Shown: positions 13,589 to 26,700 of the stretch, piece after piece
Position numbering within the stretch: the first letter of the stretch is position 1
How the letters are laid out: each line of letters starts with the position of its first letter
Source of the DNA: Litomosoides sigmodontis
Taxonomy: Eukaryota > Nematoda > Chromadorea > Rhabditida > Onchocercidae
DNA length: 64,000 nucleotides
Direction of reading: 5' to 3'
Assembly (NCBI GenBank): GCA_963070105.1
Contig: OY718804.1
Coordinates: 10,617,817-10,681,816 of the forward strand
The notes under the pieces: model-generated
What the model was told of the DNA's origin: nothing
Databases searched by the model: none
Seen by the model: the letters and a program-made list of their open reading frames with translations, nothing else
Made by a program: the position numbers and the translations under genes

Positions 13589-15664
13589 CAGTATATCATT
13601 AATTATAATAGGAATAGAAGGAGGTTATCCTTGCGACAGGATAACCTCACCCATAATCGTATTGTAATTAATGACGACAGACTAGAGAGGCATCGGTGGT
13701 GGCGCTGATGATGGCGATGGCTTGGATCTGTGCTGGATGTTGTGCCAGATGGATGGATAGCAAATAAATTGCTTGTAGCTATCCTTTCCTTTCAGTTTGT
13801 AGAGCAAATGTTATTTTTCAAATGCAGGAATATACATCTGTTGCACATATTTCAAATAAATATGCAAATTTCTCGCAACTTAATTTCATTGATTTGAAGC
13901 AAAATTGATAGTTGAATTATTGCGCAATGCAACCGAGAAATAAATTGCTCCGTTTTGTTGGACATAAAAAGCATAAAATTCGTAGTTTTCAGACGTAATT
14001 CGTCGTAGTCTTCAAAATTCAACTTATTTTAATTGAAGAAATACGTGTAATAGCTTCTTTCTATAGCTATTAATAACAAGTGATTTATCAAATTGGATTT
14101 ATAAAAGTTTAAAATTTTCTATTTTGAATTTATTTTGTGTTGAGTGTAAATTTAGGCTGAGATAAGTCGGAAAGCCGTGACCAAAACAATTAGCATTATT
14201 GACCACACTGCACTAAATGTCAATAATAGCATAGCTATTTTCATTTCCTCAATTTAATGAAGGAATGATCCTAAGATTAAAAAACATTTAACTGATTACT
14301 TCGTTGTGTTGAACCGATGGATATTTCAATTTCACAATAACACTAAAATTTTTTTAATTAGCTATTTATGAAATTCTGTATAGAATAGCTGCTGACCTCT
14401 TTTAAATTTAATTTATCATTGTTCTAACTAACGAGTAGTTTTGAAATTTTTAGCAATCGCTACTAGCAATTACCTGTGATAGTTGCTTCGTTTACTGCAA
14501 CGACAATTACAGCTAATCATCATTAGCACTATTATTTATTATACTGATACTATCATTATGATAAGCATTATCGTTGCATCACAATTATTATCATCACTTA
14601 TAGGATGGGACAGAGAATTTATTAGAAAAATACTCGTTTGGTTGATCTAACAATCGCTTCCATGAAGCGAACAATTGGTTAGCGAGGAATGAATTGATAA
14701 GTGAAATGAAAAGGGATGATGAAACACCGTGAAGATGAGAATCGGAAAATTGTAAAAATAAAATTTAAGAAAGTTCAACTTAAAAAGAATTCAAAAAGAA
14801 TTCCTTTTTTTTGGTGAAACTTGGCATTTTTGCTATTTAGGGAAGATGATTGAAGGATGATGGATTGAGGAGAGAAACAGAGAATTCACATATGCATAAA
14901 CACATACTGGTCGGTATTCCTTTGATTTATCTCCAATGATTAATTACGGTATTGCACAAGAGCATTCTATCAACTGTTCAAAGAGACTTCTTCGATTGAT
15001 GGACGGGCGGACGGACGTTCGATCAATTGCTGTACTTAATTTCGAAGAAATTTGAATTTAATTAGTAACTAAGCCTAAAATTTAATGAACGAGTATGTAT
15101 TCTGTTCAGCACTATTGCGTTCTCTTCCCATTGCATTATTGCTTTTACATTTAAGCACTGTAAAATTTAAATAGTTCCCAAGTGGAATTATTTTTAGACT
15201 ACCTAATTAAATTAAGCAAAAAAGATCTGTGCTAAAGAAGGATATGAATGATTTTGGAGAAACTTTAGATGAGCAATGACATATTGTAATGTTAGGAAAG
15301 TAAAATGTGATTTCAGCACCTTCCGATCTATAATAGTCTCTGTTACTGCGGACGGACTATTGGAGTAGGTTTGTTCTCGTTGACTCTTTGGTTCATAGTA
15401 GTAGAGAAAATTTTAATTAAATTTTAAACCGAATCATATTTATTGATTTAGTTGAAATAATTGTTCCACTACTGTGTATGTGCATATTTAAATCTTGAAA
15501 TAGATCGTATTTGAATCGGATCAAAATTGATAACAAAAGCAAGTTTTAGTTTTGACATACAAAGAAGAGCAACTGTTGGGCGAGTAGTGCAAATCGGTCG
15601 GCACTTTCAGAAGAGTGTTTGCCGACAAGGAGAACTACTGACACTTAGAACACACACACGCACA

Positions 15665-15703
<39 letters not shown>

Positions 15704-18700
15704 CTAACATCTAAGGAGTAACTTTTTTGTTAACTTCGATTTTTAAAAAATTCAAAATTTGACTTAAAAGATCTAGAAATTTTATTTGCAAATTCTTTAT
15801 TATAACTAACAAGGATTGATAGAAGATGAAAAATACGTTCAGACAGTGTACATAACGTTTCAATTCAGTACCACATTTGAATTTCTTAAACTGTGAAATT
15901 TCAAACATTATCAGTGCTGTAATGAATTATTGCTTCTTTTACCTTTACCTCCTTCGTTGGTAAATTAAAATTTGTGACTGCTTGAGTGATGTTAACATTA
16001 TCTGATAACTTAGCGTGCTAAGAGAAAGGCTGTTGAAGACAAGAAATTACGTCCCAAATATTTGGCTGATATTCACAGTGAGACAAATTGGATTAGTTCA
16101 AAAATCTCAGAGCTTATTCGCAAGCCTTCCTTCATGCTAATTCACATATGAAAATTAACGGATTTTTTTTTCTGATTTCTTGAAATAATAAATGAACAAA
16201 TAAGCAACGCCAACGAATTCATAGTAAAGAGATTTATGTTTATTAAGTAGGCGATGCTTTTCATAGGTACGAGTTAAGCGACAAATCTCTCATTTTCTCT
16301 CTGAAAGTCGTAGCATTCAGCATGACAACAATTTGAAATTCTTAAATTAGTTAAAAATTTCGGACAACAAAAATAGTTCAACAGACTTCGTTGTTATCTT
16401 TCAGCATTATATTGATTATAATACTTATTATTAAAGTGGATAAGCTGCTTTAAGGGTAAGAAAATGAAATGTGATGAAACGATGATGAAAAGATATTTTC
16501 ACAAATATCACTTCCTTGAAGTTTAGATCGGCAAACTTGATCACAGAGGTAAATTTAACTTAAACGATGACAGGTAAATTCTGAACTATGACTGTTTGAA
16601 ATTAAATTTTTTTTCACTTGTAAGTGTACGTAAAACTGTCGTTAACCACTACCACTGCTAATATTAGTAATCTTAAGTAAGAAATATAATGAATTAATTT
16701 CATAAAACACATCATATTTCAATTCACTTCGGTATTGTTCCACTTTACGTTTGATATATAAGTGGACTGTAATTGTTTTAAAGTAATTTCTAGGGCTTTA
16801 AAATAAATTAACCTCTTATTCGATGACAATTCATTGCAAATTTAAAAATCAATAAAACATTTCAAAGAAAGCTGCCTTTTTTCGTCTTTCTTCATGCGCT
16901 AATGAAAAGTAAGCGATAAACGATGAGAATCGCTTTTGACAGTTGGAAGAATTTTCTTTTCCATTTGAATTTACTTTGTGTCTTTCGTTCATTACATTGC
17001 AAAGGTTAAATTTTCAAACTGAAAACCGTCATCATCGGCTTGTGTTTTTTGATGTTATAAAAATTAGGGGAACATGTTTTCTGCATCTTTTTGATGTCTT
17101 TACCACCCACTGAGCGTTGGATCGTTCTTTCAATTGAAATAATCACTCACAAATACTTTCATTCTTTTGTTATTCATAAAATAAGCTTAAACAGGTCACA
17201 GTCGTTTAGCACAATTTTAATTTTCCTTTGTTAAATTACTCATTGATAGGGATATTTTCCCTTAATTAATATGTAAAACAAAATGAGCAAGAAATATTTT
17301 AAATTTAGAAAAGAAAATCATGCGGTCAATTCATCAGTTTTCATTTGTCGGATGAAATATGTGAGCGAGAAATTCATTAAAATGAACTGTTTTGTTGGTG
17401 AAAATAATGTGGAAATTGAGTTCAGGAAAAGGAGTGGATGGAAGAAGTTTGATACATAGTTGTTGCAAATGCAAGGCATACCATAATTTATGGCGCAAAT
17501 TTGATGTTGCAATAAATTTAAGATCGAAATGTAAAGTTTCTAGGGCGCAGAGGAGAGCTGCTGAAAGTGGTTAGATGAACAGTGGGACTACTGGGCAATA
17601 AATTTGAATAAAGCGCTTCTTCTCTTCTAAGATCAACCGTAAGATAAAATATGTGTTCCTCGGATGGACCACATACGTCAGTGTAGGGATCGGGGAGAGA
17701 GAACGGAAATTTGGCGAAAGAAGACGCTGCTGCACAAAATGAGCCAAATCACAATTTATTACCACCAACTGAGTGCGTGTGCGTGTGCGTGCGTGTGTGC
17801 GTGTCCGTGTGTCCGTGTGTGTGTATGTGTGTGGGAGGATGAACGGAATCAGAATTCGTGTGTAATGAATGATAGAAAACAATTGTTTGCTCTTCATGAA
17901 TTATTACTTCCATGATGTAAAGCATTTTTTTCTTTCCTCTTCCTGTTCTCTCACTTTTTCAGTAACACAAAGATTTCATAAATTTTAACTTTCAAATTTC
18001 ACTCATAATATTTCATCAAAAATTTCTTACCGTTCAAATGAAACATTGGCATAGTGGAACTTGTTGTTGTTGTTATGAGGCATTATGTGAAATTGTGTGG
18101 AATGTAACGGATCCTTCACATTCTTTTCCAACACCATTTATATGAAAATAAGCAACAAATAATAATTAATAATAATAATGATAATAATAATAATAATAGA
18201 TAGTAATAATAATAAGTAATAATGTTAGCAACAGTATTAATAGTGATAATAAATAGTAATTAGTTAGCAGTAGTAACAATAATGGCAATAATATATCTAT
18301 ATCAGTGAATGCATTTAATTATGTCAGAATAAATAACACTGATGATTGCTATCAGTTTACGCTTAAATTTATAAAGTGAGATTTGTGAATTGCAATGGAG
18401 ATAGAATGACCTTGAAAAAACATTTACCTATCTGTGTTCACCTGTAATTAAATAAAAATTTTGCAAATTTAGGCTCCAATCGAGGCGAAAAACGTCAACG
18501 GACAGCGTACACTAGGAATCAAGTACTGGAATTGGAGAAAGAGTTTCATTTCAACAAATATCTGACTCGAAAGAGGCGCATTGAGATAGCTCATTCGTTG
18601 ATGCTAACAGAACGACAAGTTAGTTGGATTATTGCTCTTTGAAGTGATCATTTACTTTCGGTGTTCAGTTCAATTTTAATTCAATTCAAAATTAGTCGTT

Positions 18701-19586
18701 CAAGCTTTGAAGTTGCTTACGTGCTGGTCCTGCAGTTTGTAGTGAAATAATTTGTAACTTGAAGAGCTCTTCTTAATTTAGTGTAAAATTAACTTCAATT
18801 ATTTAAATTCTACGAAAGTTAGCAATTTTCTGGATTTTCTATCGAAAATTGTTGTCGAAAAAGTCAAAAAAGTTCTCAATGGAATGAGCGCTCGTAAATT
18901 TAGCGTAGCACTATGAAAAAGAGAGGAAATTTGGCTGATAATGTATGAAAGTAGAAATGATTTCAAAATTCATGGTTTAAAGTAAGCTGCTAGTTACGAT
19001 TCTTTCGAAAAGATAATTTCAAGTCCAAAGTCCATTTCAATTCCTGAAATCATTGAAATTAGAACGTAGAAAGTGAAGTTTACGACGAATAAATTACTAG
19101 TGGTACCTCGTTATCCGCTATAGTTTTGGGAGTTTGAATCAATGCGAACCGTAATACTAATTATGCTACTACAATGAATCTTCGTTTTAATTACCGTTGT
19201 TAAAAGATCCTTCAATTAATTTTGAGCTTCGTAATTTTCACTTCGCTTAACTTTATTATTTGGATTGAATAGCCGATGGTTTGAATAAGAGATTTCTGTG
19301 GTAACGAAGATCATTTAGTGCTGACAGCGGAAAATTATGTTCAAATATTCATTTCTCATCCAAGAAAAGGATCTTTTCTTCTTCTTTCTTTCTCTATTAC
19401 TGCCCCTGATTTACGTCTGTTCTGTTTCAGGTCAAAATTTGGTTCCAGAATCGTCGTATGAAGCATAAAAAGGAGAACAAGGATAAGCCAACGCAAACAG
19501 TACCGTTTCCGGCTGGTGCTCTTTCCTTCCATCATCTGGCCGGCTTCAACCCACGTAATTTCCTTCTCACTAATAATTATACATGA
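6468..19586 (+). CDS. lin-39: Hox homeodomain transcription factor, LIN-39 type
   Basis: I join four coding exons in frame: 6468-6671, 9046-9175, 18473-18618 and 19431-19586 (211 aa). An in-frame stop lies just upstream of the ATG. Residues ~18-25 are a polyglutamine run. A D/E/K-rich stretch precedes the YPWM PBC-cofactor hexapeptide (residues 101-104). The homeodomain is residues 117-176, with [18 protein letters not shown] in helix 1 and [15 protein letters not shown] in helix 3, and an intron between homeodomain residues 44 and 45. Gln50 of the homeodomain and the MKHKKEN end match nematode LIN-39/MAB-5 rather than other Hox classes; the helix 1-2 sequence favours LIN-39. Family knowledge: a mid-body Hox factor directing vulval, neuroblast and neuronal fates with CEH-20-type partners. 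The last exon reads straight to a TGA 32 codons after the homeodomain-end codons. A possible donor at 19554 (CCAC/GTAATT) means a further 3' exon cannot be excluded. The true 5' end may include an upstream non-coding exon. Confidence 0.9.
6519..6545 (+). repeat. CAG run encoding polyglutamine in Hox exon 1
   Basis: The CAG codons following Tyr-Asp in exon 1 form a polyQ tract, with one His codon interrupting further glutamines. This is coding microsatellite and likely length-variable between isolates. Confidence 0.85.
8242..8270. repeat. Perfect 11-bp inverted repeat, 7-base loop
   Basis: ATTAAAACTCA at 8242-8252 is the exact reverse complement of 8260-8270, separated by CTATTAA. It lies in intron 1 of the Hox gene. 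The stem does not extend further, so it is weaker than the hairpins at 13.6 and 35.3 kb. Confidence 0.7.
13530..13586. repeat. (CA)n microsatellite
   Basis: A CA dinucleotide run with one CACG interruption, in Hox intron 2. The reverse strand gives a Cys/Val open frame that is an artefact of the repeat. Confidence 0.95.
13597..13673. repeat. Long imperfect hairpin (~77 nt) in Hox intron 2
   Basis: The core is a perfect 10-bp stem (13621-13630 GAGGTTATCC pairing with 13639-13648) around an 8-base loop. Outside an 11/12-base internal loop, a second 13-bp stem (13597-13609 with 13661-13673) pairs with a single mismatch. Total length is compatible with a small-RNA precursor or a short terminal-inverted-repeat element. 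Its strand and function are unknown. Confidence 0.6.
15650..15702. repeat. (CA)n microsatellite
   Basis: A CA dinucleotide run with one CACG and one CAAG interruption, within Hox intron 2. Confidence 0.95.
17772..17834. repeat. (GT/GC)n microsatellite
   Basis: Tandem GTGTGC/GTGTCC units grade into pure GTGTGT, within Hox intron 2. Confidence 0.9.
18158..18233. repeat. (AAT)n microsatellite
   Basis: An AAT trinucleotide run with ATAG, AAGT and ATG interruptions. It lies about 240 bases before the homeodomain exon. Confidence 0.9.
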
Positions 19587-22500
19587 ATGAATCGCTATAA
19601 ATATATTGCCAATTAAGCTCAAAGCCACAAATAACAATTATCAATGAAGCATGCAGGCTTGCCTAAACATGGCATTTGGAAATTTTTAAATTCGATTGAG
19701 TTTAAAAACTTTTTACGTGAAAATTGATTCCTGAGAGATTAGTAATAACGATATGTACCGCAAGTTTGTATTATATAATTGTTATCATGAAAAAAACGAT
19801 AATACCAATCAATTTTCTTGATTCAAAGATAAATTTTAAATTTTACTTTTTCTGATGCAAATTTTTTTTTGACATCCATGGTAATAACAATAATAAACTG
19901 AGCATGAGTGATTATGTTGAGAAATATATTGCAATAAATTATGGAATTTGAAATGAAAGTTTTGAATTGGTTTTGGTATTTAAACTGAAAATTTCAAATT
20001 CCATTTTCTAAAAAAGAGATTTGTTTTGGAAGAAAACCTGCGCCAATTAATTGTTTGAAATACTGCCTTCCGTGGCTTAGTATAATAGCATCTTTTGATA
20101 GCATTACTGGACGAGTTATTTAAAAATAGAAATTTTACAATGAAAAAAAGGTTACAAATAATCGATGAATTTAGTTAGTGGCATGTGGTAAATGGAAATT
20201 TCCTGAAAATTCTTTTTTTTTCGTATTAATCAAATAGATTGAAGTGCAACTATTAATTTCACAAAATTGTTTTTGAATTTCAAATTTTATTCAGGAAAAA
20301 TTCACAAATCTTTTACGGTGTAGTTTTCATAGTGCTCTTTTTTGAAGAGTGAAGAAATGAAAGAGGAAGATTAGGTTACACTTTGCTGTCCCAATTTTTT
20401 GTCCTGAAGTTACGATAATTTCCAATACCGGTTTTTTGTTTCAAAATTGGATTAACTTTATTAAATAGCAAGGGGAAAAACGAAATTCACCAGTAGTGAA
20501 AAGTGCAGAAAATTTCTTTCAAGATTGAAGAACGCTAGGAAAGATGACAAATTTAGCGCAATTTGGTCCCAACGGTACCCTTTCCGCTCTTTTTTTTCTC
20601 TCTCTCTCTCTCTCTCCCTCTCTGCGTGTACTTCTGCAATTAGTAGACTTATGCTTTATGAGCAAAGAAAGTATGTTTACAACAAGATCATTCCTGATGT
20701 GATCGTTGACAGGTGATTTTTCGGGTTTTTGTATAGAAATAAAAAATTGAAATAAATAGTAGCAGTATGAGATGAACGGAAGAAAAGGTGTAGCTTAGTA
20801 CCTGAAGGGCGTAGAATGCAAACCTTCTTGGCTCAGGCTTTGCTCACTTATATCTGTGCAAGCAAAATGAAGCAGACACGTGCGTATTGTGTGCATATGT
20901 TATTAATTCACTTTAAATAATTTGTAAATTATATGAATGGAATAGATAAGTGAATGAATTTAATTAATTAATCAAATGTCTGTGAGAAGAACTAAAGTGT
21001 AAACAGGGTCATTTGTACTCTTTCCTTTGTACAAGGTATCATCAGTTTGGTTGCTTTCCTCTAATTACACTCTCTCATTAATTATATCAGCTATTGTTTT
21101 TGCATGTCACTCTGTACAAGGTATGATATATACATATGTGTGTAAAACAAGATTTCTTCTCATTTCAATTAGACAAGGTAACGGTTGTATTGTTGTTGTA
21201 TATGTCGCAATAATCCACAGGGTTTATCTGAAGGGTTTCTTCCGATCGTTCATTTCCCTTGTTATTGTCTCATTATTTTATTTGAAAGCGATTCTGAATG
21301 TCTTTCAAACAACTACTGTTATTTATGAGCTAAAATTTGAAAAAATTTATCTCGCATTTTTTCTCTTATACAAGTAAATATAGGATAGGCCGAAACTCTT
21401 TGACAGCTGCCGCACAGATTGGTGAATTTTGTGCTGCAATGATAAGCAATAGTTTTGGATTTAGTGAGAGGTAAATGTGGTTTTGCTATGAGAGTTCAAG
21501 CGATGAAATTTCAAAGGCCTATTATTGGTAGAATACATGAGGCATCACTAATTTTGGCACGTTTCGGGCCTCGCTCTTATTCACGCATTGTTCAAAATTT
21601 CCGCTTGTACTTCGAGAGCAATTTTGCTTTCCTGAAATATTGGTGTAGTCTTTGCACTGTTTTTTTTTTTAATTTGAAACATGGAGATATTCCGTGCGAA
21701 TGTCTATCTGTTTACGTAATTAACGAGTACTTATTTTCATGTGTAGATGCTTTATATATCTATTATCCTTTTTCTTTCTCTGTATTTGTACTCCTTTGAT
21801 TGATTAAAGCTAAAATCTACTTTCAAACTAAATCTCTTCAAAGGAAGTTTTGAGATGTGACTCATAAATGCTTAGCATTTAATTTGATGATTTGAGCAAG
21901 AAGATTGCGGAACAACCACATGCAAATTATTGCTATCTTCATTAACTCGTCCGATGTTTTTCTTTCAATGGACGGCATCATGTCTTAGAATTAAGTGAAA
22001 AGGAAAGGACGCACAGAGATGCTGAACTGCTAACATTCTGCTTCAACTGCACCTGTGACATTAGAAGTTACTGATCACGAGAACTACCGGATGGAACAAA
22101 GGAGAAAGTAGATTTCAGTGCATTTAAATCTCTCATAACACTGTCGGTTTTTGCCTATACATTTTGAAATGACAAAAATTACCGCTTTTTTGCTGCAAAA
22201 TTGTTTTGCTTTAGTCATTTATAATGCAACAGAAAAAATAACAAACAGCGAAGCGGAATACTTTTCCGCTCGTCCTCCTACCTTTCAGCGTTTCTCCCTC
22301 TCTCAGACGTTTCTGTAGAAGAGAAAGCTTGTAGATGGTGAGGTGAGTGCTATGAAATCGATCATCTGCAGCTGTCACTAATTTTTTTGCAAATCGATAT
22401 CAGGATACTGCGAAATGAACACCGCCACCAGCATCGGTTGATTTTTCCTCTCGGGGTACTGTATCAGCTGATGAGAGCCAATTGTAATATAGCGATGGGC

Positions 22501-23766
22501 GTAACCACTAAATGGGTAATGGGCTCTGTACTTACTTTTGAATGAGTTGTGGTAAGTAGAACAGCAAGGAACTGTGAAATGTTTCTAAGTGCCTTAAAAG
22601 GAATAAATCGCACGACCGCGTGAGTGAAGGGAGGACGGAAAGTGAAAGTTTCATCCACAATACTGGCTAACTTTGCCATTTGTTGTTGTGCGTAGCTTTC
22701 CGCAAATTCTAAAATAGGTTTCATCGCCTCAGTGAGTAAATGTTTAAGTGCCCTAAATGAGTGTTTTATGAGCTACGTAAGCTGAAAGGATAAAGTTCAA
22801 GTTTAACCTGAGACATTGGATGTTATTCGAACCATTAAACGGAGTTTTAAAAAGAACTCATCCAGCCACACCAAGAGCAAGAGATCTATAAGCACTTCAA
22901 GCACTCATAACAAATATAGACCGCACAAAGTTTTTTTCAAGATGAACCAAATGGATATATGCTATCTTTTGCACAATTAGCGCATCTTAAACTTCATGAT
23001 GAGAAGCCATTGATCAGGATATTTTCTTCATAGAGTAGGAAAAATTCTTTCCCAGAAAGAAACATTTTTAAAAAAAGTAAAGGATCAATTAACTTTACAC
23101 AGTGGTTTATCAGTACAAAGGAAATCTGAAATTTAATACTGCGCGACGTGAACCTCTAAAGAAGCAATCACTAACACAATAGTTCCTCACTTCATTCTAA
23201 AAACAACGCATAAAAGATGAAAAAATACACACAAGATTAATACCCGTAGCAAAACCTTCGATGAATGAAAAAACCGATAAAAGAATTTAGAAGGGAGTAA
23301 GTTCTATCCAACAATTTTGAAATAAGTATTGCAGGATAATGCAACGGATTAATTAACAAAGTTCAGAAAATGAACTTCTGCAAATAATCCGGCATGAGTT
23401 AGGCATATATAATAAAAAAAAATAGCTGTTAAAAGAACGGTCGATATCCATGTAGTATTAACTCTGCATGCTTTTTAGAATAATTTTTTACAAAGCCCCA
23501 AACAAAATTTTTAATTTAAATGAATTTTTTTAGGAAATTTAAACAAGTTTAAAGAAATCAGTTGCAAAAAATAATACTAAAGATTAAACATTGACAATAA
23601 GGAACTATTTGGCGAATAAAAACCCGAAAACAGTATATAACGAATTTCCGAAATTTGAGATATCACTGTATATCAAGCGTGTTTTCCAACCAGCGGATGT
23701 CAACAATGGTTGCTTTCTTTGGCAAGTTATCATACATCATTTTTCTGAAAAAAAAATGTTTCCTTT
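19587..23766. other. Non-coding region between the Hox gene and ligase IV (tail to tail)
   Basis: It should hold the 3' UTRs of both convergent genes. There is a CT microsatellite at about 20597-20623. Open frames at 21027-21377, 21455-21799 (both +) and 22464-22724 (-) lack domains, splice context and plausible composition, and I do not call them. I see nothing else definite. Confidence 0.5.
20597..20623. repeat. (CT)n microsatellite
   Basis: A short TCTCTC run flanked by a poly-T stretch. Confidence 0.85.
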
Positions 23767-26700
23767 CTATTCTAAAAAATATACTCCAGAAAAAAATGTT
23801 ACAATGACCTCGTAAATATAGAAAAATGAGTAAAAATTTGTTATCCAACTACTTACATACAAAGAATTACTTTTAGGAAGACTTGCTTTTCATCGGACAA
23901 AATTATACCTGTTAGGAACTACAATATGAGTAGCAGCACTGCTTTGCTTTGTGCTCAAGTCAGCACCGTGCATTCTCAGTAAAATTTGAATATACATTTT
24001 CTGCATTTTGGTTAAGTTGTCATGCAAATAAAACGTTTGACCATAAAATCGGTCAAACTTTTCGTCCATAAGTAACCGTTTTCTTAACGCTTCCTCAGCA
24101 GCTAATGGTTTCTTCCGCTAAAAATCTTGAATTAAGGAAAACCAACTCTTATGTGAAATGTAAAGGCAGTACGAAATCCATGTTTGAAAGCATAGATGTA
24201 TTGTAACTTACCTGAGGTACTTTTATTTTATCGAGCATAGCAGTGACACTTGCAATCGTAAATGCAGTAGAGCTCACCGATGTGATGGTATTTCCCAATT
24301 CTCTATCATCTCCAAATAATGAATAAAGGCTATCGTCAACAACATGAACAGCTTCCTTCTTTGTTCTGCAACCGTGAATTTAAAATAATAGATAGAACGC
24401 CTCTAGCATTCATTGTTATTATAGATGATCAATGAAATTCTTATATAACAAAGATAGAGAGGAAAACTCTAGTTTCTTATTAATACTGACAGACTAAATC
24501 ATAAAAACGGAGCAGAACATAAGTCTAATAGAATATAAGTAATAGAATACCTTCCCATACGGATTAGATTAAATCACAAGTTCAAACAGTGTATAAAGAA
24601 ATAACATATTTCTGAGATGGAAAAGACGAAAAGAATTGAAAATTGGTAAGCTTCATATATGTATATTTATAATCTTCAGTAAAGAAATAATGTATTTATC
24701 AAAGCATTTTCAGCAAAATGTTTTGGTAATTAGAAAGCTTACACGGGTATGACTTTGCTCGCACTTTTGCACGCTATAAGCCAGTTTGCACTGACCACAT
24801 TATATTTATTACTTTTAATAATCGACTTTGATTTCACATGTTTGGGTTCTCCAGTCACAACAAAAAGTGTTTTTGGACCTTAAAACAATTTAGTAAAAAT
24901 TACTGCTTGTTGCAATTAAAAGATGCCATAACAAAAACAAACAGTCAAGAATATAGCTAGAGAAAAACATTTTATTTTATTAACAGTAAATACCTGGATT
25001 AGCGACGTGAATTCCGCCAAATGAAACAATGATGTTTTGTAACTCCTGGACTGTTACGTTAGAGGTACCTCTTAAGACACATATTTGTTTCCCTTCCAAA
25101 TCTTGATTAACTTCATTGATCCGTGCTTTCTTAGTTTGATATTCCTCAAGTGCACGTATATTTTCCATCCGCCTTTTTGAATCTATCACGTTTTGCACAT
25201 TTTTTATACTACCTAGCCGCAATTTCTAAAAAAAATCGTATCTTGCAATAATATTAATGATTATGATTAGCATAAATAAAAAAAAAATTCTAGGTAACAA
25301 CAAAACAGTATGCACCTTGTCGAAGTCTAAAAATGCTTGGTATTGGTCGATGTCTTTTACATATTTGTCATCGCGATATGTCTTCAGAGTTGGAGCATAT
25401 AATCGGCCATTTCTTAGCCCTTTAGCTCGAACCTAACCAAATTTTACAAATTAAATAAAAATCCGATCAGTTGAATCATTTTGAAAAGCACTTAAATTGC
25501 TTCATTTCTATTCTGTTAAAAAAATACCTCAACAACTTGTATGTTATCCTGTCGTACAAAATGACTCGGTAAATCGCTTGATTTATAATCGTTATGAATC
25601 CAGTTTGGAATTCTATCACTTTTAAGGAACCCATGATCTCGAGCCAAACGATTTTTGATAAATTTATGTGTCGTGTCGTCCAATCCCGTTCCTACTTTGC
25701 CGACCATAAAAAACTTACCACCTTAAAGATCAGACTTTTGAAATCAAACAACCGCATATCGAAATTAGAATTTTAATGTAGAGACAATTGAATCCAAAGT
25801 TTAAATAAATGATTAATGAAACTTTGTTAAGGAGAAATAATACAGCGGTACCTCTAAGCGTAGCCAAGCAATAATTACTGATTTTATTATTTCTACCAAG
25901 ATCTACACCAACAACAGCAAGATCCAACGTCTCATCGCCCAGGTGGAATGGTTTTACCTAAAGCGTATATAATTTATTTATAGAAGTCACAATTCCGAAG
26001 AAATCCACATAATTCTGTCCTGCAAAAGGAAACTACTCTTAGAAGAATATGTATTTTTGAACAAACAAATACCTTAAACCAACCATTTGCCATCCGACGC
26101 ATGCCCATTTTGTAGATCGAATCCATTTTTTTTGCCACAATGCCTTCTTGTCCATTTGTTACAGCTTCTTGGTATATTGAAACAAATTCTTCTCTAAAAA
26201 AGTGAATAAGGGATACGTTCATACAAATGTTGCATAAACTTATTCGAAAAGTTCAGGAATCTACTACCTGAACCTACTCATCAGACACAAAATTACTTCT
26301 TGTTTTTCGTAATCTGCTGGGCTCTACCAATCTGCAACCTTCTTCATATTTACAGCCCATATCATATTTCAATTAGTTAGTTTTATTGTATTCTTTTCCT
26401 TTTGATATTTTCGATAACTTTATATTGAACAATTGAAGAGAAAATCAACCTCGTTCTGACGATATTGAACTTTGACAGGAATATTTTTGTCTTGTCTTGC
26501 TTCTGTAAAACATTTCCACTTTGAAGAAGGGCAATTCTTTCACTCAGCGGAACATCTATTAGTGATTTTCCATTCAAAAATAAAACATCAAATACCGCAA
26601 CACTTGGTTCTACAGCACCATCTGTTCTTAAAGATTTCACATCATAAATGCGACCATCCGATGCTTGTGCATTATGACCAACTACAAAACGAATTATGTA

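Larger units (their letters stand above)
9176..18472 (+). other. 9.3 kb intron 2 of the Hox gene
   Basis: This single intron between the hexapeptide exon and the first homeodomain exon is far longer than most introns in the window (many are 37-700 bp). I find no convincing nested gene on either strand; open frames are short and featureless. It contains CA, TG and AAT microsatellites and a notable hairpin at 13597-13673. Large Hox introns commonly carry enhancers, so regulatory content is a reasonable inference, but I cannot name specific sites. Confidence 0.7.

Noticed and set aside
21027..21799. Two open frames of 114-116 codons downstream of the Hox gene
   Set aside because: Composition is that of AT-rich random sequence with many Phe, Ile and Tyr codons; no domain, no signal and no splice support.
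22464..22724. 86-codon minus-strand frame in the Hox-LIG4 interval
   Set aside because: No recognisable domain and no flanking exons that join in phase.
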